Shown one piece after another: positions 10,407 to 21,637 of a DNA stretch of 64,000 nucleotides (position 1 is its first letter; each line of letters starts with the position of its first letter). The DNA comes from Crossaster papposus. Its lineage: Eukaryota > Echinodermata > Asteroidea > Velatida > Solasteridae. Both the position numbers and the translations under genes were made by a program. Location: positions 248,001 through 312,000 of the forward strand of contig JBAIAA010000806.1 of the NCBI GenBank assembly GCA_037893245.1, in the 5' to 3' direction. Under the pieces are notes generated by a model that made no database searches, was not told the origin of the DNA, and saw only the letters and a list, made by a program, of their open reading frames with translations.

Positions 10407-13400
10407 TCACAAATTGGGTGGAGCAGGAAGAGGGTTCTCCACATGGTGATATTTGTCCCTGATAGTCCGCCGACCTGCCCTTGGGGCTTTCGCCATGGCT
10501 GGGTTTTGCTTGGCTGGGTTCCTGACGGCCCATGTCTGTTCCAGTCGCTCTTGACCTTTTCTAGATGATATGTTAAATGATGGCAGTGGTCCCAGTTGAT
10601 ACCTATCATCTTTCGATTGATGGTAGAAAAAAGGGAGATCTGTGTCTAACCTCTTACAAAATTCATTGAGGATCTTCCTGAAATGAAAGCACAGAAACAT
10701 AATTTCAGATTTAACTACCGTTCAATGTCATATGTTTCTTTGCAAATACCGTCTGTTCAAACCGCATATATTTTGTTGACAAATCAATTTAATTTTTTTT
10801 AATATGCCCTTTTACAAAAACCTCAGGTTGTTCTAACAACTATGCCCAGCCCAGTAAGCTTTGTTTGTCTACCACCATGCTTTTAAATCTTGCCACCAGG
10901 TTCGAAGACCATGTTACAAATGAAAAAATGTAAAGACAATAATTCAATTTGTTCTAGAAATAATTCCTGGCCCTACGCAATACTAACAAATTTTACTTGG
11001 GAGAATTTGTATGAATTCATCCCCCAATTTTCATGCGAATATCAACCTATATTTAAGTATGCATTCGAACCTCAATAATAAGAGCACTGTTAATACAACA
11101 TTATGTTTATAACAAGTAACATTTTAGGTCCCAATTACTTGTTCTTCTTTGTGTTTATTCCTGATAAAATGGTAATCAGCAAAGTCCCAAGGACCTTATT
11201 AACAAGGTTTGACTGTACAACTCGGAGAACACTGTACCTGTAGCTAAAGATGAAGTCTTTGTGGTCAAATATTCTACCAAGCATGTGGTGGACTACTGAT
11301 ATAAAAGCTTCCACATCATCAGAGGTTGCAGCACGGGGATGTTCGGGAGGGAGTCCTTCTGACACAAGTTCATGTCGCATTTGTTGGCTCTCTATGTTTG
11401 CAAACAATCCAACCACCACTTCTCTTGTAAAACCCTGCAACCCTTTTACTGATCTGTGGAGCATCAAAAGTCATGTATGTGTACTACATTACATTTTTTG
11501 TTAAAAGAAAAGGCAATTTTCATTTGTCATTCCAAATTACATTGTGGTGTATTCATTAGAAAAGTCAATTTCATTTGTCATTCCAAATTACATTGTGGTG
11601 CATTTGCTAAACTAAGGCATCATACACCAGATATCTATTGATATATTGAGCATCATATGACTGCTGTCACATTCATGCTTGCATTTCCTGTTATCATTCT
11701 GAACGAAATAATGTTTCACTCAATGGTTACATTGGAGGTGGTTTTTGGCAATAAAGTGAAGTTCATGAAGAAAAGAAATGAGCATTCTTTGCTGTGAGTA
11801 ATATTTTTCTTGTATATTGATGTACACATGGTAATGTTACCCCACACAATTACACCATAGAAATGTATATTGAAGGAGGACAGGTCACAGGATGAGTAGA
11901 AGCAAGCCTGAGACTATGACTTTCACATGGTTGCTACACAACAATATCCAGTTATACACATGAAATATTACCTGTTGACATCAATGTAGGAATAATCTCT
12001 GGTGCTTGCTCCAAACAGCCAATCCTCTAAGATGAATGTCAGCATGTCCTTATTGAACTGTGACCTCTGTTCCTCAGTAACCCCTCTTCCATCTGTAGCC
12101 TTGTGCCAGTTGGCAACTACTCGAGCAAACCTGAAACAACCAAATGTGGAAAGGGAAATTATCAATATTCAATTGTCAATGTATTGCACTTTGCAAGAAG
12201 CTAAAGCATGCATCTGACACCAATACCCAGTCAAATGTGGTGGAAGTATATGTAAACTGTGACATTGAAAATGCTGAAAGAAACATGATATTATTTTAAC
12301 AAAATTAATTGATGAGCAAAAACCATGTTTGTTGCTAGGACGACCCTTAACGATGCTTCAAATGGAAAATTATGACTTGAACTGTATTAAAAACTGTATG
12401 AGCAATTCAGCCTAGGTTAATGTCTGTATTGAACAGAATACGAGGCTGACAAAATATGAAAATATAGACAACAAATAGAAAAACTCCATTACAATATTTC
12501 AGAAAAAAAATTAAATTTGCATTAAAAAAACAAAGAGAGAAACACCTGATTGTAAAAACAACAGGGAACATGATATGATAATGGGAACAAGGGAACATTG
12601 TGATTAAAAACAACTGAATTATGAATTTGATTAGGAAATAACGCGTTTGTTTCTGGCACGATTCTTGACGACGTTCTGATGCAGATCCAAACTACCCATC
12701 GTTCACCCTACTGTAATAACATAAATTGTCTAATTATCTTTTGTTTCACATGATTTAGTAACAGCTCTGTATGTAAACAGTAAGAGAGTAAACAATGCAA
12801 TATGATTTGATAATGAAGCTGTTTCAAATGGGGAACACATCAAATGGAAATAATAATACATTAGATATATATCCAGATATCCTGAAAGAAAAGCAGATAT
12901 TTTTCATCAACAGAAGATATCTGGAAAACAACAAACAATTAAATAGAACAATGATAAATTTGTGAATGAAATTAGTATGAGCATGTTCAAAAAGCCGAAG
13001 CTTATGGTTAACATGCCCTTAACAAATTCATTGGTTAGGGGATCCACTAAACGTGCATAAAAATAAATTCTTTGTTTTTTTGTTTTCATGCATGTACACA
13101 GGGCAAACCTGGCTTCATTGGTGTAGTCTTTCCTTTCCATGAAGGAAATGACTCCAGGACTGAACATCCTTTCACAGTCTGACACATTTTGTTTTCGTTG
13201 CCCAGTTACTGCTGCTACTGTTAGCCCAGTACTGGGGTCTTCAAGAGCTTCCACCCACCTATCCATACATTGTTTGCAAAATTATTACAATATAGACTGC
13301 ATAATATTAATACATGTAGGAACAAATATAACAATACATCAAATCAGTCCATAAATGATCCAGCATGGAATCCTTGATTTGCAGTGCAGAAAACAACACC

Positions 13401-16400
13401 CATGCTTGTAAAAACATCATTTCAAAAATTGATTTCCATCCTTTCAAAAACGTCATACTTTGCATCCTAATTGGGCGGTTGTTGTGTATAATTAGGGTCA
13501 AGTAAACATTTCAATGAAATTAAAACATATCCAATGTAAATCACCTTTTCATGTTGCAGTCAGGAATAGTTCCACGTCTCGCACAATTGGTGATTCGCTT
13601 CAGAAGATGACAGTGGTCCTCCCTGTCATGAAATTCGACTCTGGTGTCTGGGTCAACCTCAGGAACATACAGGTGATGTTTGAAGTCGATCTGCTGTTCT
13701 AAGTACTTCTTTATAGTATGCCTGTAAATGTATGTAGCCATAACACTGCGAAGACATTCTGTAACACTTTCTGAAACTCCTGCAATAATTGACCAAATAA
13801 TTATTTACTTTGTAATAAATTCATATATAAGTAGAATGAAAAATATAAAAATACTAAAGTCAAGTTCATGATAATGCTAGCTCCTGTTTAACCAGTTCGC
13901 GCCGGGATTATTTTAACAACGCCGAGCCGACGGGCGGGATTATTTTTAACAAAACTCGATCCGAAGCGTGTTCAGGCTGATAGTGCCGGGAAGCACACCC
14001 ACGCATTTCCGGCCTTGCGCGCTGCTGACATACATTTCCGAACTTGAACTTGGCGTGTTTATGCGTCATCCGTTTTAAATTTTGGGAAATTTTTGCGTTT
14101 ATATACGTCATCCGGCGCGAACTGGTTAGAAAATATTGTGGTAGTGGCAGTCACAGGTATGGATTTTTATGTACAATGAAAGACTCATTAAAAAGTGAGA
14201 GTTATTTAAAAAGTACAGTTTTTTGACTTGCACTTAATTTGTTCGAGTGTTTCTGGGTTAAAAATACAAAAACCGATATAACTACCTGGTGTCCACGTAT
14301 GCACAACAGATGCTGGAGCATATAGGTGTTCATGAAGCATGTGCATTGCTGCCTTGAATGACACACCTTGCTGTAGCCGATCATATAACCACACAACATC
14401 AACAGTAGGTACAGCTGGATGAGTAACAGCAGCGCGAACAGTTGTTTCATCTGACTCAAAGATTACAGTTTGAGAGTTGATATTAAGAAATTGACAGTTT
14501 TAATCAAAACGAAATGTCTATTTTAATCAACTTTCTTTTTTTTTATAAAAAAAAATAAAAAATAAAAAAAAATGAGAAGTTGGTTACATTGATTACAGGA
14601 CAATACCCATTTTTTTTTTTTTTACATGTGCATATCTAAGTGTCAGTACATTTACAGCTTTTCAAAAGTAGAGGTGTGGAATGGGGAGAGAGTTGTAAGT
14701 TTTAGTTGTGAAATGGTCCTTACAAGCAGAACTGCAAACAATTGGATGGAATATTTCTCAGTAACAATGACAAACATAAAATGAAAATATGGTCTTACAC
14801 ACTGCATGAGTAAAGAAAAGATTACCAGTAACAGTTGGAGTCAAGTAACTTTTGAGGTCATGCACAGGGATTGCTTTGGATTCCCTCTTTGCATCCATTA
14901 ATAGCTGAATAGTTGATACAGGCCGAGTTTCTCCTTGTGTCCGTAAGGAGTTCCACTCACCATCTGTCACAAAACCTGAAGTAATGATAACAATTTTCCA
15001 ATAATGTATTCAGAAATTTCAAACATTAGTTTGAAACATAACAAAATTTACCTTCTCCCATTATTCTTATTTTTAAAAATGTGTTCTATTAAGAACACGT
15101 GGAGTCAGGTTGGTGTGGTCCCTTTCCTTGTCTTTCACCTGTGCAATTTGCATTTCGGCCTTAGCCAACATGGGAATGTCGATCGATTTCAGTCCCCGAT
15201 GTGATTTGGGCAGACTATCATTTCTGGGTCTTTCGGGCCCTGTTCCAACAAGACTGCGACCCTTTGGACAAGGAGTTCCTGTGGTCAGGGTTGGTGTAGT
15301 CCAGTATACTTTAGTGTTGTACCCTGGTGTTGTACCATGTTGTACCATCATCAATCCCAACTGATATCCTCTGCGTATCTTCATATCAGTATGAAATTTT
15401 CCTGTATATTTAACATTATTTGAAGGTGAATGATTCTGATGAAAGCTAGAGCTATTTTAAGTATGGAGCCGAGCTAAATATTGTTACTCCCTGATCATTT
15501 CCACTCAAGCCAATGATATAAATATATAGGCCGATGCCTCCAGTCCATGGGTGGATATTCCTGGGCCACATGCTGTACATGTACCACCATCAATCCCAAT
15601 AACTACCTCCTGTGTCTCTCCCCTTTCAACTTGCCGACAATTCAAGAATCTCCAATCTCATAACTCCCATTACATATAAATAAAGAATATTTATTTACCA
15701 ACTACAGTCATTCCAACTGATTTCATTGACATCTTCAGCTCCCTAGCTAAACTCCTGATCTGGTCATCGGTTGCTGTTGAGATGGGCATTACTCTCACTG
15801 GTAAAGCATAAGGCTTGCTTCTCCTAAGTTCGTCCGAGATCATGAAAATCAGCAGATGGGTGGCAACTTCTCTACTGGCTCTTGTTAATCCAACTACATA
15901 TGACCTTAGTTCTGATTGAAGCTTAACCATGTCTGTCCTGTCGCCTAAAGCACAGACATAAATAGATAAATACATGTATTACATGTACCACACTTACTTT
16001 CTTCATGTATACACCCTGGTATGATTTCATTAATTTCCTTGCAATAACAGATCAACGCACATGGCTACTCAGCAACATACTATTGATTCAATTAATTTTC
16101 TAGTCTTGGTTCCAAGGCGTTACTAGGAGGATAATTCACCATAAACACAGACATAAACCTATGTACTTTATGTCTGTGGCTGGATGCATTCCACATCCCA
16201 TAAATCACAGAAATATAAAGATTTTTGTTATGTCTGTGCCATATATACACGAAAGCTGACTTTGTCGACGAAGGACACCCGCTTTAGTGAATCGCTGCTG
16301 TCCAAATCGGTACGCGTTGAAACAGCGCACCGTTAAGGACACCTTGAAACCAAGACTAGCTGAATAAGTAGGGGGCTTCCCTTTTTCAAAAGTTGAACTA

Positions 16401-19400
16401 AATTAATTTATGAATCATCGTGGGCCGTTTTGTTTTTGGCTTGATATCTCCTTTGAAAGCTTATAACTAAACCAATGCTAGAAAATTATTGATTTAATTA
16501 TGAATTATATTTTTGGGGTGCCACACCCAACAGCACACATACACCAACTATCAGAAATTCTATCTTCTGACATTTAGGAAATATTAACAAAAAACTGGGA
16601 TGAGACTTACCAGTAAGGATGATATCATTTATCAATTTGGTCAGGCTTTTGTTGCTCTTTAAAAGGTCACTGTATGTTTGAGCCTCCCATGCAACTTCCA
16701 TCAAGACATTGCGTGCCACCCTAGGGTTGCCTTGTTTCTTGACTAGTTTTTGTGAGGATCTGTCTTTGTCTGTGCTCATAAAAGATTTTAAAGAAATGTA
16801 TGTGGAGGTTACATGAGTATGCTCAGTAAAGGCATTGTACCAAACGATGAAATGAAAGTTGTAACCCTAATATGTAGGTACATGTACATGGATGCCATGG
16901 TGGCAGGCATATCAACAGAACAGATCAATGTGCAATATGTAGTTGAAAGAAGTTTAATAATTAATTAACATAGTTCTTGTATATCAAAATCAATTAATCA
17001 TAGCTAATCACTTTTTCACTTTGTCAAGCTGGCGTAGTGTTTACTTTTCTCGCCTTCCACCGCTGTGGCCGGGTTCGATTCCTGCCTGGACCACATGTGG
17101 AAGTCCCTGCCCTATTCTATGAATTTTCTTCTGAAAATTCTTCTGGGGTTTTCCTTCCACTTCTAAAACTGTAATTTCTTCTCCTTGTCTTTAATTGATA
17201 GGTTTCTTCAGGCTTTCGAGCTTCAGTGCCTGTGACACTTTTAGGAAATTGTTAGTTTCATTACCAGAAAGAATTTAAATAAATAAATAAATAAACAAAA
17301 CATCCATACTTTTTTTCAATGCTTTCTTCTCAGTCGTTAATGTCTCCAAGCAAGATGGCAGATCACTGAGCTTCAGGTTTTCGATGGCACACAATCTTGC
17401 TTTATAGGCAGAATGCGTTTCTTGCAATTGTCCATCTCCCCAATCTACATCTCCTGTCCAATCACCTTTAATATAAACAAAAATAGGAGTTGCCGAAGTT
17501 CAATGAAATAGAAATGATTCCTCCTAATGACACAGTTGTTGTTGACCGTGCCGCAGCACGAGGACAAATTTTACAATACTGGTTATAAGGGGAACAAGAG
17601 AGATGACTCTGAAATTAACCTTCTCATACTTTTAAGGCATCCAAAGTGTTCTCCAAATATTATATGTGTCACATGTGTGTATGTCATACATGTCATTCCT
17701 TGAATTATTCAATCAAAATGAATAATTACCCTTTGTGCTCTCTCGAACTCCTTTGTTTACATCACAGGCATCAGCCTTTATCCACCATCTTCCTTGTGGG
17801 TTTGTCCGGTGGGCTTGTCTAAGCATCTCAACCTAAAGATCAAATTTAAAAAGATTCCCAAAAGATAATTAACACAACTGTAGTACTTGCTTTGCATAGG
17901 AAATTTTTTTTCTTCAAAACACCATCTTTTGTACGTGCAAATAGACAAAGAACCAACTGAATAAGCAGTAACAAAGTATCGACAAAATAGTAACAAAAAC
18001 AACAATGGGACTGAAAACCAATATTATCCCTCTATTTCTCATGGCTTGTAAAGTGAGCGAGCCTTATTGAGAAAAATACTTAAAAACAACCAAACCTGAA
18101 TCGAAGCATCTGCAGCGAATGGAGTTTCTGCAATATGCTTACGCAACGTCCTGGCAGATAGACCAACAACATTAACTTTGGCCTGTGAACAGATGAATGT
18201 TCAATACAGAAATCATTATCCGGGAATTAAAATGCAATTGTCTGTGTGTATAATTTACACCCTTTGAATCTGTTCGTGTTTAGTAACTTGTACTATAAAG
18301 GTAGACTACTTACATGTGCTGTCTCCAGTCTGTGCCCTGTTTGTTTACTTGATGGCTGGTTTATGGTAAGCTTCTGTACATCAGCCTCAGATGATCGGGG
18401 GGTTGTTGTCTTGACTGGAGTTGATGTAGATGTCGGTCCAAGGGACAAAGCCACTGCTTCTGCGAGAATATCACTGGATACCTCATACTTGAACATCGGC
18501 CCAGTGAATAGCGCAAGAAATTTTTCTCCGCAGTGAGCATATAGTGTTTCAAGGAAAGAGGCATAGGCCGGGTGTATTTTGACACAATCCATGTAACGTT
18601 CATGGAAAAATTGAATGTTGCTCTCAATCAATGGATACGGCATTCTGTTCATGTCAATCTTGCCTGATGCCAAATTATCAGCTAGTTGATAGATGATGTT
18701 CGGTCTGTTTGCCTGAAGTGTCCATATCATTCCCTCAACTAACACTCTAGCACAGTTCCTTGGCACTGAGAAGTCCGGATCAGTTGTTTTTATTGCCTTC
18801 TCGAACAGAAACTGAAGATGCTGCTTATCAGTGGAACTTGGCACACTTTTGACACTTTCGCTGCTGTCAGTGTCACTATCCCCATGTGTAACATGAAAGG
18901 TGTCCTCTGCAGCTTCTACTGTAGGGAAGATCTTTATCAGTCTTGTAACTGCACTGCGACAGGCACTATCTGTTGCAATACAAAAAAGGAAAATTAAAAT
19001 TTCATTTTTAATGTGTACTCACTGCCCATCCTTAACAACAAAATGTTGTGGTGGTGGACGCCTGTCAAAGTTAAGTTTATAAGTAAACTTCAAAATGTTA
19101 AAAGAATAACATGTGTTGCAACCTTACAAGAATTTTTTTTGAAATGGCTATATTTACCTATTTTCACAGGAGCATAGTAACTAGTTGATCAAAGTATTGA
19201 TGCAACTATGCATTTTTATACATGAAGTATCATCATTATTTTACTGACCTGTTCTTGACCCGGAACACTTTAGGTTGACAAACTGGGCACAGTCTTTCCA
19301 AAATTGCTTATTCTTTTGCAAGGGCCAGCCAGCTTTCCCCTCTGCAGTGTGATGCAGTGCAACGTAAGTCACCAGACTTTTGGTCTCACTGTCGCTCCAC

Positions 19401-20155
19401 TGCTTCTCAGCAACATGCTTGAAAGAGAATTAAAGAATAACAAAACTACATACCCGGTATCATTATTGGACTTGGAACTCACAATTATTTATCAGGACCT
19501 AATTGGTATACAAATTTAGATAATTTTTTTATTTTTCTTTATTTTGCAACCTAATGATGAATTTCTGATGTTGATACATGTTATTTGTCATCATCGGGTG
19601 GGGTGGCTGTATCACAGCTTCATCACCATGAACGTCACTAAAAATGTACACTGTAAATACAACATCGCATTAACGTCACAAAATCATAGCCAGTGGCAAC
19701 CAGAATTCATTACCATTTTCTTTCTAATCAAGGCGTGGGGAATACAAACATTTTCCAGCTCAGACATACAGTGTGTACATACATTACATGTCATTGACTT
19801 TTTTATTGCAGAGAGAGGGAAATATTCTTTAATAATTTTTTTTTAAACATTATGTATCTCTCCAAATCCCATAGCAGTACTGGTCAGGAGAACAATATTG
19901 TTGATACAAATTGGGAACAATACGTGTAACAATTTCAAATAGACATAACTAAAATAATGACAATTTAGAAAAATTGGTAGAAGATTATTAGCACAAACAT
20001 TTTATATTTGTTTGCAGGTTGACTGTCAGTGTCAGTAACGTGCCAATTTATTCCCTTACCTTTGGTGGTGCTTTAGTGGTAAATAACGACCGTCTCTTCT
20101 TGGTGTCAGGTTTGCCGGGTGTGTCTCCAGAAGAAATATGTTGGCGCCTACTCAT
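10407..20155 (-). CDS. Putative transposase with N-terminal Myb/SANT domain (15 exons, 1005 aa)
   Basis: Exons in order: 20155-20060, 19417-19249, 18969-18314, 18182-18096, 17832-17730, 17465-17310, 16769-16611, 15944-15699, 14975-14826, 14450-14286, 13779-13545, 13258-13109, 12130-11972, 11453-11238, 10677-10407. All introns are GT-AG; 3018 nt end in a stop with no break. Residues 1-32 are basic. Residues 38-103 form a Myb/SANT-like trihelix (QWSDSETKSLV, QFWKDCAQFV, CRSAVTRLIKIF). Next come GRWWIKADACD (Asp357, Asp360), VVGFVTDGEWN (Asp562) and FHDREDHCHLLKRI (Asp717), resembling the beta1, beta4 and DxxHxxK motifs of RNase H-fold transposases. The C-terminal part has VKGLQGFTREVV and LPPEHPRAATSDDVE, then a basic tail. 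I assign the transposase role from these motifs, the terminal repeats and the position; the catalytic residues are unproven. Confidence 0.85.
10678..11237 (-). other. Intron 14 of the putative transposase gene
   Basis: 560 bp, AT-rich, with GT-AG ends on the minus strand. Nothing recognisable is seen inside. Confidence 0.7.
11454..11971 (-). other. Intron 13 of the putative transposase gene
   Basis: 518 bp with GT-AG ends. It contains the 52-bp tandem duplication listed separately and otherwise nothing recognisable. Confidence 0.7.
11514..11605 (+). repeat. Two-copy tandem duplication of about 52 bp
   Basis: CATTTGTCATTCCAAATTAC followed by ATTGTGGTG occurs twice (copies start about 11514 and 11566). 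The copies differ by one T and one C/T change. They lie in intron 13 of the large gene. Confidence 0.85.
12131..13108 (-). other. Intron 12 of the putative transposase gene
   Basis: At 978 bp this is the longest intron of the gene. It is AT-rich with short purine-rich tracts and scattered TTCAAATGG or TCAAATGG words. No gene, RNA or clear element end is seen. Confidence 0.65.
13891..14126. mobile_element. MITE of about 236 bp with TA duplication
   Basis: It begins ACCAGTTCGCGCCGG and ends in the exact reverse complement, with TA on both sides (13889-13890 and 14127-14128). With the duplication the inverted match is 17 bp. The flanks also fit TTA, so a Harbinger-type origin is possible, but TA gives symmetric ends and suggests a Tc1/mariner type. 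It sits in intron 10 of the large gene, is GC-rich relative to its surroundings and has no coding frame of note. Confidence 0.85.
14451..14825 (-). other. Intron 9 of the putative transposase gene
   Basis: 375 bp with GT-AG ends. It contains long T and A runs (about 14527-14572 and 14611-14622). Nothing else is recognised. Confidence 0.65.
14976..15698 (-). other. Intron 8 of the putative transposase gene, with coding-like debris
   Basis: Splicing from 15699 to 14975 gives a seamless protein (VVGFVTDGEWN), so this 723-bp segment is intronic. It contains a minus-strand ORF at 15073-15384. It also has two related stretches near 15350-15385 and 15585-15625 that read roughly ETQEVVIGIDGGT and DTQRISVGIDDGT on the minus strand. 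They may be decayed, duplicated exon pieces of another sequence. I cannot identify a parent gene. Confidence 0.45.
16103..16356. mobile_element. MITE of about 254 bp with TA duplication
   Basis: It begins GTCTTGGTTCCAAGGCGT and ends in the reverse complement of GTCTTGGTTTCAAGGTGT (16 of 18 match). TA flanks both sides (16101-16102 and 16357-16358). Inside is a perfect 12-bp hairpin arm pair, CACAGACATAAA and TTTATGTCTGTG (16146-16157 and 16167-16178). It lies in intron 7 of the large gene. TA flanks suggest mobilisation by a Tc1/mariner-type transposase. Confidence 0.8.
17025..17297 (+). mobile_element. tRNA-derived SINE
   Basis: A tRNA-like head contains a B box, GGTTCGATTCC (17072-17082), preceded by an A-box-like TGGCGTAGTG about 40 bp upstream. 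It is followed by a body with CTGGGGTTTTCCTTCC and a tail of AAAT repeats (about 17277-17297). This layout is typical of SINE2-type elements transcribed by RNA polymerase III. It sits in intron 6 of the large gene, opposite to the gene's direction. The 5' edge is uncertain and I could not define a target-site duplication. Confidence 0.75.
19418..20059 (-). other. Intron 1 of the putative transposase gene
   Basis: 642 bp between the short first exon and the SANT-coding exon, with GT-AG ends on the minus strand. AT-rich; nothing recognisable inside. Confidence 0.7.
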
Positions 20156-21454
20156 TGTGTGAAAAATAGGTGAATTCTACAATATGGAAATTTAAAAAGA
20201 AAAACAATTCAGCAACTTGAATAACACGAGAAAGTAGAACAATTGTTCATGTTAATTTAACGCTTCATATAATTAGAAAGACTGTTGATTATAAATAATG
20301 ACTGTGGTCATCACTAGGTTCAGGAGGAGAAAAGCAAACGATAAACGTTTATGACGTTCAGACTAGGGTTGGAACAATTCAATCAGCAAAGATAAAACAC
20401 GAGCCTAATGATTTTCTGACAGTTACTTTGACAAGTGAAAGTTAAAGGTTCGCTATATGTTAAAGCATTCCTCTATGGTTAAAGCTAAGTGGTATATTCA
20501 AACTCAATTTTGTTTGGAGAACCAACAACACTCACTAGTTCCCCAATTTTTTAAAAAATAAACTAAAACAGTGAGTACCGTTCAGAAAATTCAGCTAGCA
20601 TAAAATTGGTCTCACACGACACAGGCAGTGACATTTTAATTTGAGATATGCCAACGCTATTCAATTAAATATCATACTCAAATCCCTGTTATTAGGCCTA
20701 GTATTATGAATAATTACCAGGTTGTTGAAAAGTAAAGCTTCATGATTATACACCACTGTTTAGTGTTACTTTACACACTCGCGTAAAACGTAAATAGAAA
20801 GCTGTCACTTGCAGTTGCACTGTGTGTCGATTCAGTCATGGAGAAATAAGACACATTATTCAGTCCAGTCAGTTTGTAAACAAGCTTCACACATACCGTG
20901 CGCGTGTTGTGTTCCCAGCCGTCGATTACGTGAATCCACATCTCGAAAGGTTTGGTGTCCGACTACGTACACAAGCACGGAATTTGTTTGGGGAGATGTC
21001 ATTTTCGGCCAGTTTCGTTCGAAAACAACACGATAAAACGCAAGGGGTTCACAGGCAGATTTTTTTAAAAATTCAGTATATCACTGCTACATCCTTTTTT
21101 AACGTATCTATGGAAAAAAATGAGTGGGTTCGAAGCACGATTTTTCACAATTTATCGATTATTATGGCCCTTTTTAGGGGAGGTACTTGTTAACGTCGTT
21201 TGAGTATTTGTGCACAATCTCCACGCGCATCAACGGTACGTCAACGCTTAATTTTTTCGACTGCTTTTTTAATTTTCAATACAATTTTTGTCATTGGATG
21301 ATAACAATTAAGGTAAATAACAACCTTTTACAACTACAAAAGACAAGATGTTAAGATTGGATGCCAAAAACTCTTTATTTTTCGAGTGAGAAAATTGTTC
21401 CCCCCTATTTTGAGAATGGACGGTACCACGGCGTTTCGCAATCACAGCCTCGAA
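20156..21454 (-). promoter_or_regulatory. Right subterminal region upstream of the putative transposase gene
   Basis: About 1.3 kb between the large gene's start codon and the right terminal repeat. It should hold the promoter and any untranslated first exon. Short plus-strand ORFs here have no recognisable similarity. I see no TATA box or repeat array that I could defend. It is much longer than the 231-bp left counterpart. Confidence 0.45.
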
Positions 21455-21478
21455 GGGCCCCCCCTCCGCCACCCACTG
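21455..21478 (-). repeat. Right terminal inverted repeat
   Basis: Reads on the minus strand CAGTGGGTGGCGGAGG, then a G run and CCC. It pairs with 3901-3924 (22 of 24) and marks the outer end of the element. Confidence 0.92.
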
Positions 21479-21486
21479 CCCCCCTC
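21479..21486. repeat. Target-site duplication, right copy (CCCCCCTC)
   Basis: Identical to 3893-3900 and followed by TATCTCCTAACACC, the normal continuation of the interrupted satellite monomer. Confidence 0.88.
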
Positions 21487-21637
21487 TATCTCCTAACACC
21501 CAGCCCCTTCCCGGGGCATGCTTTCCTTCATGCCCTTATTTGTGGGCGGGGATTGTGTGCACAAACCTATGGCGAATTTGAAACGCGTGTGTTAACGTTA
21601 AAATTTTCAGAAAATCGAAATAAAATACTAACAAAGC

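Larger units (their letters stand above)
3901..21478. mobile_element. Complete 17.6-kb two-gene DNA transposon in the satellite
   Basis: The ends are 24-bp inverted repeats (3901-3924 and 21455-21478). Both start CAG, share GGCGGAGGGGGGGCCC and match at 22 of 24 positions. The element is flanked by CCCCCCTC on both sides (3893-3900 and 21479-21486), a perfect 8-bp duplication of satellite sequence. The monomer that breaks off on the left continues on the right. Inside are two convergent genes, an XPG nuclease-HIRAN fusion and a large SANT-containing putative transposase, both with complete spliced frames. CAG ends and 8-bp duplications are typical of hAT elements, but I see no hAT transposase. 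An XPG nuclease gene is, from memory, a mark of the AcademX lineage. The boundaries are directly visible; the superfamily is inferred. Confidence 0.93.

Noticed and set aside
15073-15384. Minus-strand ORF of 103 codons as an exon of the transposase gene
   Set aside because: Direct splicing from 15699 to 14975 keeps the frame and gives a continuous conserved-looking stretch. Adding this ORF would need splice sites I do not see.
20809-21193. Plus-strand ORFs of 75 and 123 codons upstream of the large gene
   Set aside because: No recognisable motif and no supporting splice structure; they overlap each other in different frames in the subterminal region.
3901-21478. A standard hAT transposon
   Set aside because: The CAG ends and 8-bp duplication fit, but I find no BED zinc finger and no hAT C-terminal dimerisation motif in the spliced proteins.
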